DNA of 64,000 nucleotides from Candidatus Wallbacteria bacterium (GTDB taxonomy: Bacteria > Muiribacteriota > JAQTZZ01): the NCBI GenBank assembly GCA_028687545.1, contig JAQTZZ010000004.1:95979-159978 (forward strand). The letters are read 5' to 3'. Positions 33,974-40,728 of the stretch are shown in pieces; within the stretch, counting starts at the first letter, position 1, and every line of letters begins with the position of its first letter. The notes beneath the pieces were generated by a model. That model made no database searches. It was not told the DNA's origin and saw only the letters and a list, made by a program, of their open reading frames with translations. The translations under genes and the position numbers were made by a program.

Positions 33974-34002
33974 TTGCATTAATCTGCTGGTATCAATATC
34001 AT
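33974..34002 (+). promoter_or_regulatory. Promoter of the thiamine operon
   Basis: TTGCAT (33974-33979), a 17-nt spacer and TATCAT (33997-34002). The predicted start near 34009 is the first base of the riboswitch P1 helix. The MITE ends only 20 bp upstream of the -35. Confidence 0.6.
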
Positions 34003-34007
34003 AACTT

Positions 34008-34110
34008 TCAGCAGGGGTGTTCTGATCCGGCTTCGGCCGGGCAGGACTGAGAGTGTCGTAAGACCAACCCTAAGAACCTGATCTGGATAATACCAGCGTA
34101 GGGAGCATGA
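34008..34110 (+). promoter_or_regulatory. TPP riboswitch (THI-box aptamer)
   Basis: All conserved THI-box pieces are present in order: CAGGGGTG (34012-34019), CTGAGAG (34048-34054), ACCCTAAGAACCTGATCTGG (34077 region) and AATACCAGCGTAGGGA (34089-34104). P1 can form between TCAGC (34008-34012) and GC(A)TGA (34105-34110). It lies directly before thi4. It binds thiamine pyrophosphate and here most likely blocks translation. Confidence 0.95.
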
Positions 34111-34123
34111 TCCATCAATTTCT

Positions 34124-34151
34124 TCATGCTCTCCTTCGCAAATCGAAGGAG
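34124..34151 (+). promoter_or_regulatory. Expression platform: RBS-sequestering hairpin and its competitor
   Basis: CTCCTTCG (34131-34138) and CGAAGGAG (34144-34151) form a perfect 8-bp hairpin that hides the thi4 site AAGGAGG (34146-34152). A competing helix pairs GAGCATGA (34103-34110) with TCATGCTC (34124-34131), extended by 34101-34102 with 34132-34133. Ligand-stabilised P1 uses 34105-34110, frees 34131-34138 and lets the hairpin hide the RBS. Confidence 0.8.
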
Positions 34152-34156
34152 GCTCC

Positions 34157-34948
34157 ATGTTAAAAGAATCTCTGATCAGCAAGGCAATCATTTCCCGCTA
34201 TTTCCAGAAGCTGCAGAACTGCCTGGAACTGGATGTGGCGATCGCAGGAGGAGGGCCATCCGGCCTGGTTGCAGCCAGATATCTGGCTGAAAGCGGACTG
34301 AAAACCGCTCTGTTCGAAAAAAAGCTCTCTGTCGGAGGCGGCATCTGGGGTGGAGGAATGCTGTTCAACGAGATTGTGGTGGGAGATGAAGGAAAAAACA
34401 TCCTGGAATCAATGGGAGTAACCACAGAGCGATATCAAGCCGGATATCATACTGCCGACTCAGTGGAAGCCACAGCGGCCCTGGTATTTCAGGCCAGGAA
34501 GGCCGGGGCCTTTATTTTCAACACAATTGCCGTGGAAGATCTGATTGTCAGGCACGGCAGGGTCTGCGGCTTTGTGATCAACTGGACTCCTGTGGAAATG
34601 ACCGGGCTGCATGTGGATCCGCTGGCAGTCGAAGCGAAAATCTGCCTGGAAGCTACCGGGCATCCGCTGGAGATCCTGCAGACGCTTGTCCGGAAAAACG
34701 ACCTGAAGCTCAATACTCCTACCGGCAAAGTGATGGGCGAGCGCTCGATGGAAGCTGAGTCAGCTGAAGCCCTGGTGGTGGAACATACCGGCGAAATCTT
34801 CCCAGGTCTTTTTGTTTCCGGGATGGCAGCCAGCGCGGCCTATGGAGCTCCCAGGATGGGGCCGATTTTCGGCGGGATGCTGCAATCCGGGAAAAAGGTG
34901 GCTGAATTGATCATCCGCGAGCTGAAAGGGAAAAAAATGGAGGTTTGA
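34157..34948 (+). CDS. thi4: Thiamine thiazole synthase, Thi4 type (sulfide-dependent)
   Basis: Makes the ADP-thiazole precursor from NAD, glycine and sulfur. It is 263 aa, with the Rossmann motif AGGGPSGLVAARYLAESG, the block GGGIWGGGMLFNEIV, and the C-terminal FVSGMAASAAYGAPRMGPIFGGM. Where yeast Thi4 has its sulfur-donor Cys it has His152 (GLHVDPL), as in archaeal enzymes that use free sulfide catalytically and need Fe(II). That implies an anoxic, sulfide-containing cell. The ATG is 4 nt after AAGGAGG. It replaces the thiG/thiS/thiH route, none of which is present here. Confidence 0.94.
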   Translation: MLKESLISKAIISRYFQKLQNCLELDVAIAGGGPSGLVAARYLAESGLKTALFEKKLSVGGGIWGGGMLFNEIVVGDEGKNILESMGVTTERYQAGYHTADSVEATAALVFQARKAGAFIFNTIAVEDLIVRHGRVCGFVINWTPVEMTGLHVDPLAVEAKICLEATGHPLEILQTLVRKNDLKLNTPTGKVMGERSMEAESAEALVVEHTGEIFPGLFVSGMAASAAYGAPRMGPIFGGMLQSGKKVAELIIRELKGKKMEV

Positions 34949-35953
34949 TTGCTGCAGATCATAGACGCAAATCTGAATCGGCTTCAGGAAGGGTTACGGG
35001 TGATTGAAGAATATTACAGATTCCTGGCTCCTTGTGATGCCGCAGGAGGGGAACTGTACCGGCTGAGGCACAGAGTGGCTGTTCAGGCTGAAAAAATCGG
35101 ATTTTTACCTGCCAGGAACACCCAGCTTGATCCTGGGAAAAATAGATCAGGAGGCAATCGAAAAAGCCTGGCCAGGGTTGTGACCGCCAATTTCAAACGC
35201 TGTCAGGAAGCAGCCAGAGTACTGGAAGAATATTGCAAAGTCTGCTCCTGCAACAGTGGATTCTGGCAGAAAATACGCTTCAGCCTTTACGAAATTGAAT
35301 CGGGTTTCAGGGTAAAAACTTTGATCGACAGGGAGCTGTATCTGATCCTGACCCCGAAGTACTGCAGGGAAGAACCTGAACTGATTGCAGAAAAAGCCTG
35401 CCGCGCAGGAGTTGAAATCATTCAATTCAGGCCTAAGCACTGGCCTGATGCCCGCGCCCTGGAGTCTGCCGTCAGAATCAGAAAAATCACTGAAGCATAT
35501 GGAGTGACTTTTCTGATCAATGACCGGCCGGATCTGGCGATGCTCTCCTGCGCTGATGGAGTGCATCTTGGCCAGGACGACATTCCTGCTGCCGAAGCCA
35601 GGAAAATGCTTGGTTATTCCAGGATAATCGGGTTATCAGTCCACAGCATCGCTCAATTGAAATCTGCAGGGGGGGAAGCCGATTACCTGGCTCTGGGACC
35701 GGTATTTTCCTGCCTGAGTAAAGAAAAGGCTGAGCCGATTGTCGGACTGCAGGCATTAAATGAAGCAGGGAAACTGGATTTAACTGTTCCCTTGTTTGCA
35801 GTCGGAGGAATTTCTGAGCGAAATTTTGAAGAGATTTACAGCCTGGGTCAATTCAGGCTGGCATTCATGACTGCTCTCAGCATGAACATAGATCCTGTGA
35901 AATGCATCAGGAAAATTCGAAAAATAAGGAGAAAGTATGAAAGCAAAAGATAA
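34949..35953 (+). CDS. thiE: Thiamine-phosphate synthase with N-terminal ThiD2-like domain
   Basis: 334 aa in two parts. Residues 1-125 (IIDANLNRLQEGLRVIEEYYRF, VTANFKRCQEAARVLEEYCK) match the helical ThiD2 domain, which shows two copies of 'ANL.R..EGLRV.EE' and has been proposed as an HMP-phosphate kinase. Residues 130-330 are ThiE: YLILTP, INDRPDLA, DGVHLGQDD, GLSVHS, YLALGPVF, FAVGGI. It joins the thiazole and pyrimidine units. The TTG start follows the thi4 stop directly, with GGAGG upstream. No separate thiD is present, which supports the proposed role of the extra domain. Confidence 0.92.
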   Translation: MLQIIDANLNRLQEGLRVIEEYYRFLAPCDAAGGELYRLRHRVAVQAEKIGFLPARNTQLDPGKNRSGGNRKSLARVVTANFKRCQEAARVLEEYCKVCSCNSGFWQKIRFSLYEIESGFRVKTLIDRELYLILTPKYCREEPELIAEKACRAGVEIIQFRPKHWPDARALESAVRIRKITEAYGVTFLINDRPDLAMLSCADGVHLGQDDIPAAEARKMLGYSRIIGLSVHSIAQLKSAGGEADYLALGPVFSCLSKEKAEPIVGLQALNEAGKLDLTVPLFAVGGISERNFEEIYSLGQFRLAFMTALSMNIDPVKCIRKIRKIRRKYESKR

Positions 35954-37217
35954 TTCGCAGGAAAATGCCCTGAAAAAGATCGCCGTGAAAGAGAATCTTG
36001 ATTTTCAGACCTTGAAAATGAATTTTCTGGCTGGATCAGTAGTTTATCTGAAAAACCGCCAGCGGCAGATTGAACCTGTGGGAATCGGAAAAAATCTTCC
36101 GACCAGGGTTAATGTCAATCTGGGCACTTCCGGAGACCTGAATTGCATTGAAGACGAGTTTTTGAAGCTGGAAGTATGTGAAAAATACGGCGCTGATGCC
36201 GTAATGGATCTTTCCACAGCAGGAGACTTGAAAAAAATCAGGCAAGAGATTCTGAAGCGGTCCTCGATCCCTTTAGGGACAGTGCCGATTTATGAGGCAT
36301 ATCTAAAGGCACAAAAAAAGTACGGAGATTTTGCCCTGATGCAGGCGGCTGAAATGCTTGACATTGTAGCCGGCCAGGCCGATGAAGGTGTGGATTTCAT
36401 GACCGTTCACGCTGGCGTGACGCTGGAAACTGTCAGAAAACTCGAGCTAAAGAGGCGGCTTTTGGGGATCGTCAGCCGCGGAGGCAGTTTTCTGTCGTAC
36501 TGGATGTCCAAAAACAATGCTGAAAACCCTTTTCTGACTCATTTTGACGAACTGCTGGAGATCATGGCCGGCCGGAATGTAGTGCTAAGCCTGGGCGACG
36601 GGTTGAGACCAGGCTGCATTTTCGACGCCACCGACAGGTCCCAGATTTCAGAACTTCTGCTGATGGGGGAACTCAGGGACAGGGCCATCGGGAAAGGAGT
36701 GCAGGTGATGATCGAAGGGCCGGGGCATGTCCCGCGCTCTGAAATTAAAGCCAACATGGAACTTGAAAAGAAACTCTGTGGAGGCGCGCCGTTCTATGTG
36801 CTTGGTCCGATACCGGCCGATGTCGCCCCCGGTTACGACCATATCTGCGCAGCTGTGGGAGGAGCTCTCGCGGCTGCGGCTGGAGCGGATTTTCTCTGCT
36901 GTGTCACTCCTGCGGAGCACCTGAGGCTGCCTGACCTTGGCGACATCCGCGAAGGATTGATGGCTGCAAGGATCGCGGCACAGATCGGAGACCTGGAGAA
37001 GGGTGTCCGGAAAGCCTGGGATAGGAATCTCATGATGGATCAGGCCAGAGCGGCATTTGACTGGAAAAAACAGGAGAAATTCGCCCTTGATCCTGTGAAG
37101 TTCAGGGATTACCGTGAAAGCGTGCAGCTTGCCGACCGCGAGACCTGTTCGATGTGCGGTGAACTCTGCGCGCTGAAGATATATGGAAAATCAGGCGGAA
37201 CAAAAAATAAGATCTGA
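35937..37217 (+). CDS. thiC: Phosphomethylpyrimidine synthase ThiC (short form)
   Basis: Radical SAM-type enzyme turning AIR into HMP-phosphate. It is 426 aa, the short form common in anaerobes. Seen: NLGTSGD, ADAVMDLSTAGD, TVHAGVT, SRGGSFL, SLGDGLRPG, MIEGPGHVP, LGPIPADVAPGYDHI and the C-terminal cluster motif CSMCGELCA. It overlaps thiE by 17 nt and has AAGGAGAAAG before its ATG. Last gene of the TPP-controlled operon; its stop TGA forms part of the next gene's promoter. Confidence 0.96.
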   Translation: MKAKDNSQENALKKIAVKENLDFQTLKMNFLAGSVVYLKNRQRQIEPVGIGKNLPTRVNVNLGTSGDLNCIEDEFLKLEVCEKYGADAVMDLSTAGDLKKIRQEILKRSSIPLGTVPIYEAYLKAQKKYGDFALMQAAEMLDIVAGQADEGVDFMTVHAGVTLETVRKLELKRRLLGIVSRGGSFLSYWMSKNNAENPFLTHFDELLEIMAGRNVVLSLGDGLRPGCIFDATDRSQISELLLMGELRDRAIGKGVQVMIEGPGHVPRSEIKANMELEKKLCGGAPFYVLGPIPADVAPGYDHICAAVGGALAAAAGADFLCCVTPAEHLRLPDLGDIREGLMAARIAAQIGDLEKGVRKAWDRNLMMDQARAAFDWKKQEKFALDPVKFRDYRESVQLADRETCSMCGELCALKIYGKSGGTKNKI

Positions 37218-37223
37218 TATAAT
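37216..37223 (+). promoter_or_regulatory. Extended -10 promoter fused to the thiC stop codon
   Basis: The thiC stop TGA runs into TATAAT (37218-37223), forming a consensus extended -10 (TGATATAAT counting from 37216 minus one base of the stop). The gap to the ATG at 37230 is 6 nt, so the predicted +1 is the A of the ATG. No -35 is needed for this class. Confidence 0.65.
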
Positions 37224-37229
37224 GAATTC

Positions 37230-37688
37230 ATGCCTTTTAAATGCCGGTGCCCGCACTGCAGTTCGGAATTCCATATTTTTAATTTCCGGGAAACTGATTT
37301 TCTCTGCCCGGTCTGCCGGAAAAAGATTCTCTCCCGGAAATTTGACAGGGAGAAAGTCAAACAGCTTCCCTGCAGAAACTGCGGGGCTTGCTGCAGATTC
37401 GTGCCTGAACTTACAGCTTCGGATCTTGCGAGATTCAGGAAGAAGTTTCCTGAGCCTGATGAATATTTGTACGAAAAGAAGGGGAAGCTCTACTTCTATC
37501 TTCTGGATGAGAACAGTCAGCGCAGGCTGAGCAGCACCAAACTGGCAGGCTGCTACTGTATTTTTTTCGACCGCAGGACAGGGTTCTGTGCGATCCATAC
37601 CTTCAAACCAGCGCAATGCACTGCTCTGGAAGCGAGCTTTGCCTGCAGAGGCGAGCAAAAGCCGGAAGTGGATTTTTCGAAAATCTGA
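37230..37688 (+). CDS. YkgJ-like CxxCxxCC (putative metal-binding) protein
   Basis: 152 aa, cytosolic. Residues 6-30 hold two CxxC pairs (CRCPHC, CPVC) like a zinc ribbon. Residues 48-58 are CRNCGACCR, the CxxCxxCC signature, followed by later cysteines (GCYC, FCAIH, QCTALEASFAC) typical of the YkgJ/FliB-like family thought to bind Zn or Fe-S. Function is unknown. There is no RBS: the ATG is the predicted first base of the mRNA. Confidence 0.85.
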   Translation: MPFKCRCPHCSSEFHIFNFRETDFLCPVCRKKILSRKFDREKVKQLPCRNCGACCRFVPELTASDLARFRKKFPEPDEYLYEKKGKLYFYLLDENSQRRLSSTKLAGCYCIFFDRRTGFCAIHTFKPAQCTALEASFACRGEQKPEVDFSKI

Positions 37689-37694
37689 TATAAT
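37687..37694 (+). promoter_or_regulatory. Second extended -10 promoter, fused to the next stop codon
   Basis: The stop TGA of the YkgJ-like gene (37686-37688) runs into TATAAT (37689-37694). The 12-nt word TCTGATATAATG is identical to that at 37214-37225, and the gap to the ATG at 37701 is again 6 nt. Confidence 0.65.
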
Positions 37695-37700
37695 GCTGCC

Positions 37701-38378
37701 ATGGAGACTCCGGCAGTCATCGCAGAAAACATCAGGAAGATCCAAGCTGTAATTGCCGCTTCAGCGAACCCTGAGGCGATTCTGGTTGCGGTCTCTAAAA
37801 ACCAGACAGTGGAAGCCATCAAGGCCGCTTATGATTGCGGGATCAGGGATTTCGGAGAAAACCGGGTGCAGGAATTCCAGTCGAAATACCCGGTTCTGCC
37901 GGCAGACATCCGCTGGCATTTCATCGGGAGCCTGCAGAAGAACAAGGTCAAATACATCTGCGGCAAAGTGTTCCTGGTGCACTCAGTGGACAGTCTCAGC
38001 CTTGCCTGCGAAATCGACAGACGGGCAGGCCAATCCGGCTTGACTGTGAAAGTGCTGCTTGAAGTCAAGACTTCCCCTGAAGAAGGGAAACAGGGTGTGG
38101 AGACCGCTGCTGCCCCCTTGCTGGTCTCTGAAATCCTGAAACTCGAACATCTCGATTTTCAGGGATTGATGACAATGGCTCCGTTTGTTGAAGACAGGGA
38201 ACCGATCATTTCCTCTTTCAGGGCTTTGAAAAAAGTTAAGCAGATTATTGAAGATACGGGAGAGACTGCTGTAAAATATCTTTCAATGGGAATGAGCGAC
38301 GATTTTCAGATCGCTCTCAATGAAGGTACCAGCATTATAAGAATCGGACGTGGAATATTCGGTGAAAGGAGAGGGTAA
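37701..38378 (+). CDS. yggS: YggS/PLPBP family PLP-homeostasis protein
   Basis: 225 aa, a one-domain PLP-binding barrel. The PLP lysine is K33 in VAVSKNQT; family blocks are DFGENRVQEF, WHFIGSLQKNK, HSVDSL, GLMTMAP, LSMGMSDDFQIAL and IRIGRGIFG. It has no enzymatic activity in known members and buffers PLP. It begins the division-gene run yggS-sepF-yggT-divIVA, the order of Gram-positives and cyanobacteria. The transcript is predicted to be leaderless. Confidence 0.94.
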   Translation: METPAVIAENIRKIQAVIAASANPEAILVAVSKNQTVEAIKAAYDCGIRDFGENRVQEFQSKYPVLPADIRWHFIGSLQKNKVKYICGKVFLVHSVDSLSLACEIDRRAGQSGLTVKVLLEVKTSPEEGKQGVETAAAPLLVSEILKLEHLDFQGLMTMAPFVEDREPIISSFRALKKVKQIIEDTGETAVKYLSMGMSDDFQIALNEGTSIIRIGRGIFGERRG

Positions 38379-38756
38379 GTGAACAAGTTTCTCAAAAAAG
38401 TCTGGGATTTTTTCACTTTTGAGGATTATGAAGAGGATGAGCAGGAGGAACCTGCCGAAAATAAACCCGCTCCACCGAAGCTCAAGCTCGAAGTCAGCGT
38501 GCTTGCGATTGCCAATTATGATGAGGTGGTCAAGATTACTACCAGGCTCAAGGAACAGCAGGGAGTGATCGCTGATCTGTCCAGGCTGACCTCAGACGAG
38601 CGCAAAAGGGCGATCGATTTCGTCTGCGGTACGATTTATGCCCTCAACGGCAACCTGCAGAAACTTTCCGAAAACACTTTCTTTTTCGCTCCCTCCTTTG
38701 TCAGTTTCAAAGTTGAACGGGGAAAACCGGAAGAAGAAATCTTCGGTAAGGATTGA
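38379..38756 (+). CDS. sepF: Cell division protein SepF
   Basis: 125 aa. An N-terminal amphipathic helix (MNKFLKKVWDFFTFED) anchors it to the membrane, an acidic linker follows, and residues 45-120 are the FtsZ-binding SepF domain (ITTRLKEQQGVIADLSRLT, RAIDFVCGTIYALNGNLQKL). It ties FtsZ to the membrane. It starts at GTG 38379 directly after yggS, with GGAGAGGG upstream. Confidence 0.93.
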   Translation: MNKFLKKVWDFFTFEDYEEDEQEEPAENKPAPPKLKLEVSVLAIANYDEVVKITTRLKEQQGVIADLSRLTSDERKRAIDFVCGTIYALNGNLQKLSENTFFFAPSFVSFKVERGKPEEEIFGKD

Positions 38757-39010
38757 TGGAAAGGCTGATCGTAGCGGTATTTATCAGCTTCCAGGTGCTG
38801 ATCGGGATCAGAGTGGTCCTCTCCTGGCTCGGCCAGGAACGGGGGAACAGTTTTTCCGATTTTGTCCATGATTTCACTGAACCATTATTATCCCGCCTGA
38901 GAATTGTACTGCCCATGAACGGCATGGGGATCGACCTTTCCCCGGTGATCGCCTTTTTTCTGCTGAATCTCCTGATGGAGGTTGTGATCAATCTCCTGAG
39001 GATGGGATGA
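38756..39010 (+). CDS. yggT: YggT family membrane protein
   Basis: 84 aa with two hydrophobic helices (LIVAVFISFQVLIGIRVVLS, PVIAFFLLNLLMEVVINLL) and the family middle block VHDFTEPLLSRLRIVLP. The ATG overlaps the sepF stop (TGATG), with TAAGGAT upstream. YggT proteins are linked to division or turgor control by gene order; the mechanism is not settled. Confidence 0.92.
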   Translation: MERLIVAVFISFQVLIGIRVVLSWLGQERGNSFSDFVHDFTEPLLSRLRIVLPMNGMGIDLSPVIAFFLLNLLMEVVINLLRMG

Positions 39011-39026
39011 AGTGCAGAGATCCAAA

Positions 39027-39125
39027 ATGTTGAATGCTGAATGCTGAATTTTGAATGGAGAAAAAATCAAGATGGCGTGTCAAATCTGTAATTTAAAATT
39101 CAAGATTCAACACTTGAAATTCTGC
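39027..39125 (+). repeat. Intergenic self-similar palindromic repeat, GAATGCTGAA family, copy 2
   Basis: The left part (39027-39056) repeats the word (A)TGTTGAATGCTGAAT with slight changes; the right part (39090-39120) has the inverted words AATTTAAAATTCAAGATTCAACA. It shares both halves with 1693-1765. It fills most of the 156-nt yggT-divIVA gap, and no promoter is obvious in it. Confidence 0.6.
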
Positions 39126-39166
39126 CTTTCAATCCGGCTGCAAGACATCATGAAAAGGAAGACGAT

Positions 39167-39628
39167 ATGATTACCCCAATTGAACTGTCCAGGATCAAGT
39201 TCAATCAGTCGTTCCGGGGTTATGATGTCCACGAGGTGGAAGAATTCATCATCCGCATCTCCCAGGATTATGAGAAGCTTTTCGCTGAAAACCAGGCTCT
39301 TAAAAAGAAGCTCGGCCTGATGGAAAACAAGCTCGCAGGCTATGCGGAAATGGAAACAAACCTGAAAAAGACCCTGGTTTCAGCGCAGAAAACCTCGACC
39401 GAAGTCCGGGAGGACGCTGTCCGGAAATCCGACATCATTCTGCGCGAGGCTGAATTGAACGCAGAGCGTGTAGTGGAGGAAGCCAGGCAGGAAGCCAGGG
39501 AACTCACCAACAAGATCAGGATGCTGAAGCGGCAGAAAAAACTGGTGCGCGACGAACTCCTGGGCGTGATCAAGCGCTATCATGACCTTCTGGAGACTGA
39601 AGATGACGAACGCAAGGAAAGATCTTAA
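39167..39628 (+). CDS. divIVA: DivIVA-like polar/septal scaffold protein
   Basis: 153 aa. The N-terminal lipid-binding domain (MITPIELSRIKFNQSFRGYD, VHEVEEFI) is the DivIVA signature, followed by a long coiled coil (about 30-145). It marks curved membranes and recruits envelope or division proteins. AAGGAAG precedes the ATG. The C-terminal 26 nt overlap mtnA. Confidence 0.93.
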   Translation: MITPIELSRIKFNQSFRGYDVHEVEEFIIRISQDYEKLFAENQALKKKLGLMENKLAGYAEMETNLKKTLVSAQKTSTEVREDAVRKSDIILREAELNAERVVEEARQEARELTNKIRMLKRQKKLVRDELLGVIKRYHDLLETEDDERKERS

Positions 39629-40655
39629 AACCTTTTATTTCGAAGATGGGACCCTCTTTCTCCTCAATCAGTTGAAACTTCCCCTGAAAATCGAGTACAT
39701 CCCCTGCAGAACCGTGAAACAGGTGGCACGGGCGATCAGGAAAATGATCGTCAGAGGGGCTCCTGCGATCGGTGTGACTGCAGCCTATGGGATGGCTCTG
39801 GCAGCACGGGAATTTGAGGGTAACCGCGCCTTTGTAAAAAAAATGGAGCGCTCAGCCGAGCTTCTGCGCAGCACCCGGCCGACAGCCGTGAATCTGGCCT
39901 GGGCGCTGGAGCGGATGAGAAAACTCTATTCCAACTCAGCATTGCCTTCCTTGGAGATAGCGATACTGATGCTCAGGGAAGCGGTCCGGATCGATTGCGA
40001 GGATCTGAGCCTCTGCAGAAAGATCGGCGCAGCAGGTGCTGAACTGATCGCCCACGGTGACGGGATACTGACCCACTGCAATGCCGGGGCTCTAGCCACA
40101 GCCGGCTGGGGGACGGCTCTGGGAGTGATCCGGTCAGCCCATGAATCCGGGAAAAAGATCCGGGTTTTCATCGATGAGACCAGACCTTATCTCCAGGGAG
40201 CCAGAATCACGGCTCTGGAAATAATGAAAATGGGGATCGAATGTTATCTGATCTGTGACAATATGGCCGGATATATGATGAAAAAAGGTGAAATCCGGAA
40301 AGTGATTGTAGGCGCAGACCGCATCGCGGCAAACGGGGACACTGCGAATAAAATCGGCACTTATTCCCTGGCTGTGCTGGCTTCGTATCACAACATCCCG
40401 TTTTTCGTGGCAGCCCCTGTCTCCACTTTTGACCTGACCTTGAAATCAGGCGAGCTGATTCCGATCGAAGAGCGGCCGGAGTGCGAAATCACCACTATCA
40501 GAGGGAAGAGAATCGCTCCCCTGGGCGTGAAAGTCAAAAATCCGGCCTTTGATGTGACCCCGGCAGAGCTGATCAGCGCGATCATCACAGAGCACGGGAT
40601 TGTAAGGCCGCCTTTTCAGGGCAAACTGGCCAAACTGGAACCGGTTCTAAAGTAA
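39603..40655 (+). CDS. mtnA: S-methyl-5-thioribose-1-phosphate isomerase
   Basis: 350 aa. Isomerises 5-methylthioribose-1-phosphate to the ribulose form for methionine salvage or a MTA shunt. Seen: RTVKQVARAIRKMIVRGAPAIG, RPTAVNLAWAL, THCNAGALATAGWGTALGV, VFIDETRPYLQGAR, IVGADRIAANGD, NKIGTYSLAV; the catalytic Cys is in HCNAG and Asp in GADRI. The eIF2B-alpha relatives lack this combination. The ATG at 39603 is chosen because it has GGAG and a short overlap with divIVA. The other mtn genes are not in the window. Confidence 0.95.
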   Translation: MTNARKDLKTFYFEDGTLFLLNQLKLPLKIEYIPCRTVKQVARAIRKMIVRGAPAIGVTAAYGMALAAREFEGNRAFVKKMERSAELLRSTRPTAVNLAWALERMRKLYSNSALPSLEIAILMLREAVRIDCEDLSLCRKIGAAGAELIAHGDGILTHCNAGALATAGWGTALGVIRSAHESGKKIRVFIDETRPYLQGARITALEIMKMGIECYLICDNMAGYMMKKGEIRKVIVGADRIAANGDTANKIGTYSLAVLASYHNIPFFVAAPVSTFDLTLKSGELIPIEERPECEITTIRGKRIAPLGVKVKNPAFDVTPAELISAIITEHGIVRPPFQGKLAKLEPVLK

Positions 40656-40687
40656 AAGAGAGAGCTTTTTTAGTGCTCTCTCTTTTT
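40654..40687 (+). terminator. Intrinsic terminator after mtnA
   Basis: A perfect 8-bp stem GAGAGAGC/GCTCTCTC (40658-40665, 40675-40682) extended by A/T pairs, followed by five T. The A run upstream makes it bidirectional with the minus-strand lipoprotein gene. Confidence 0.9.
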
Positions 40688-40728
40688 CAGGAGGGTAACC
40701 GAGTAATAGTGTTAAGTTAGACCATCAA

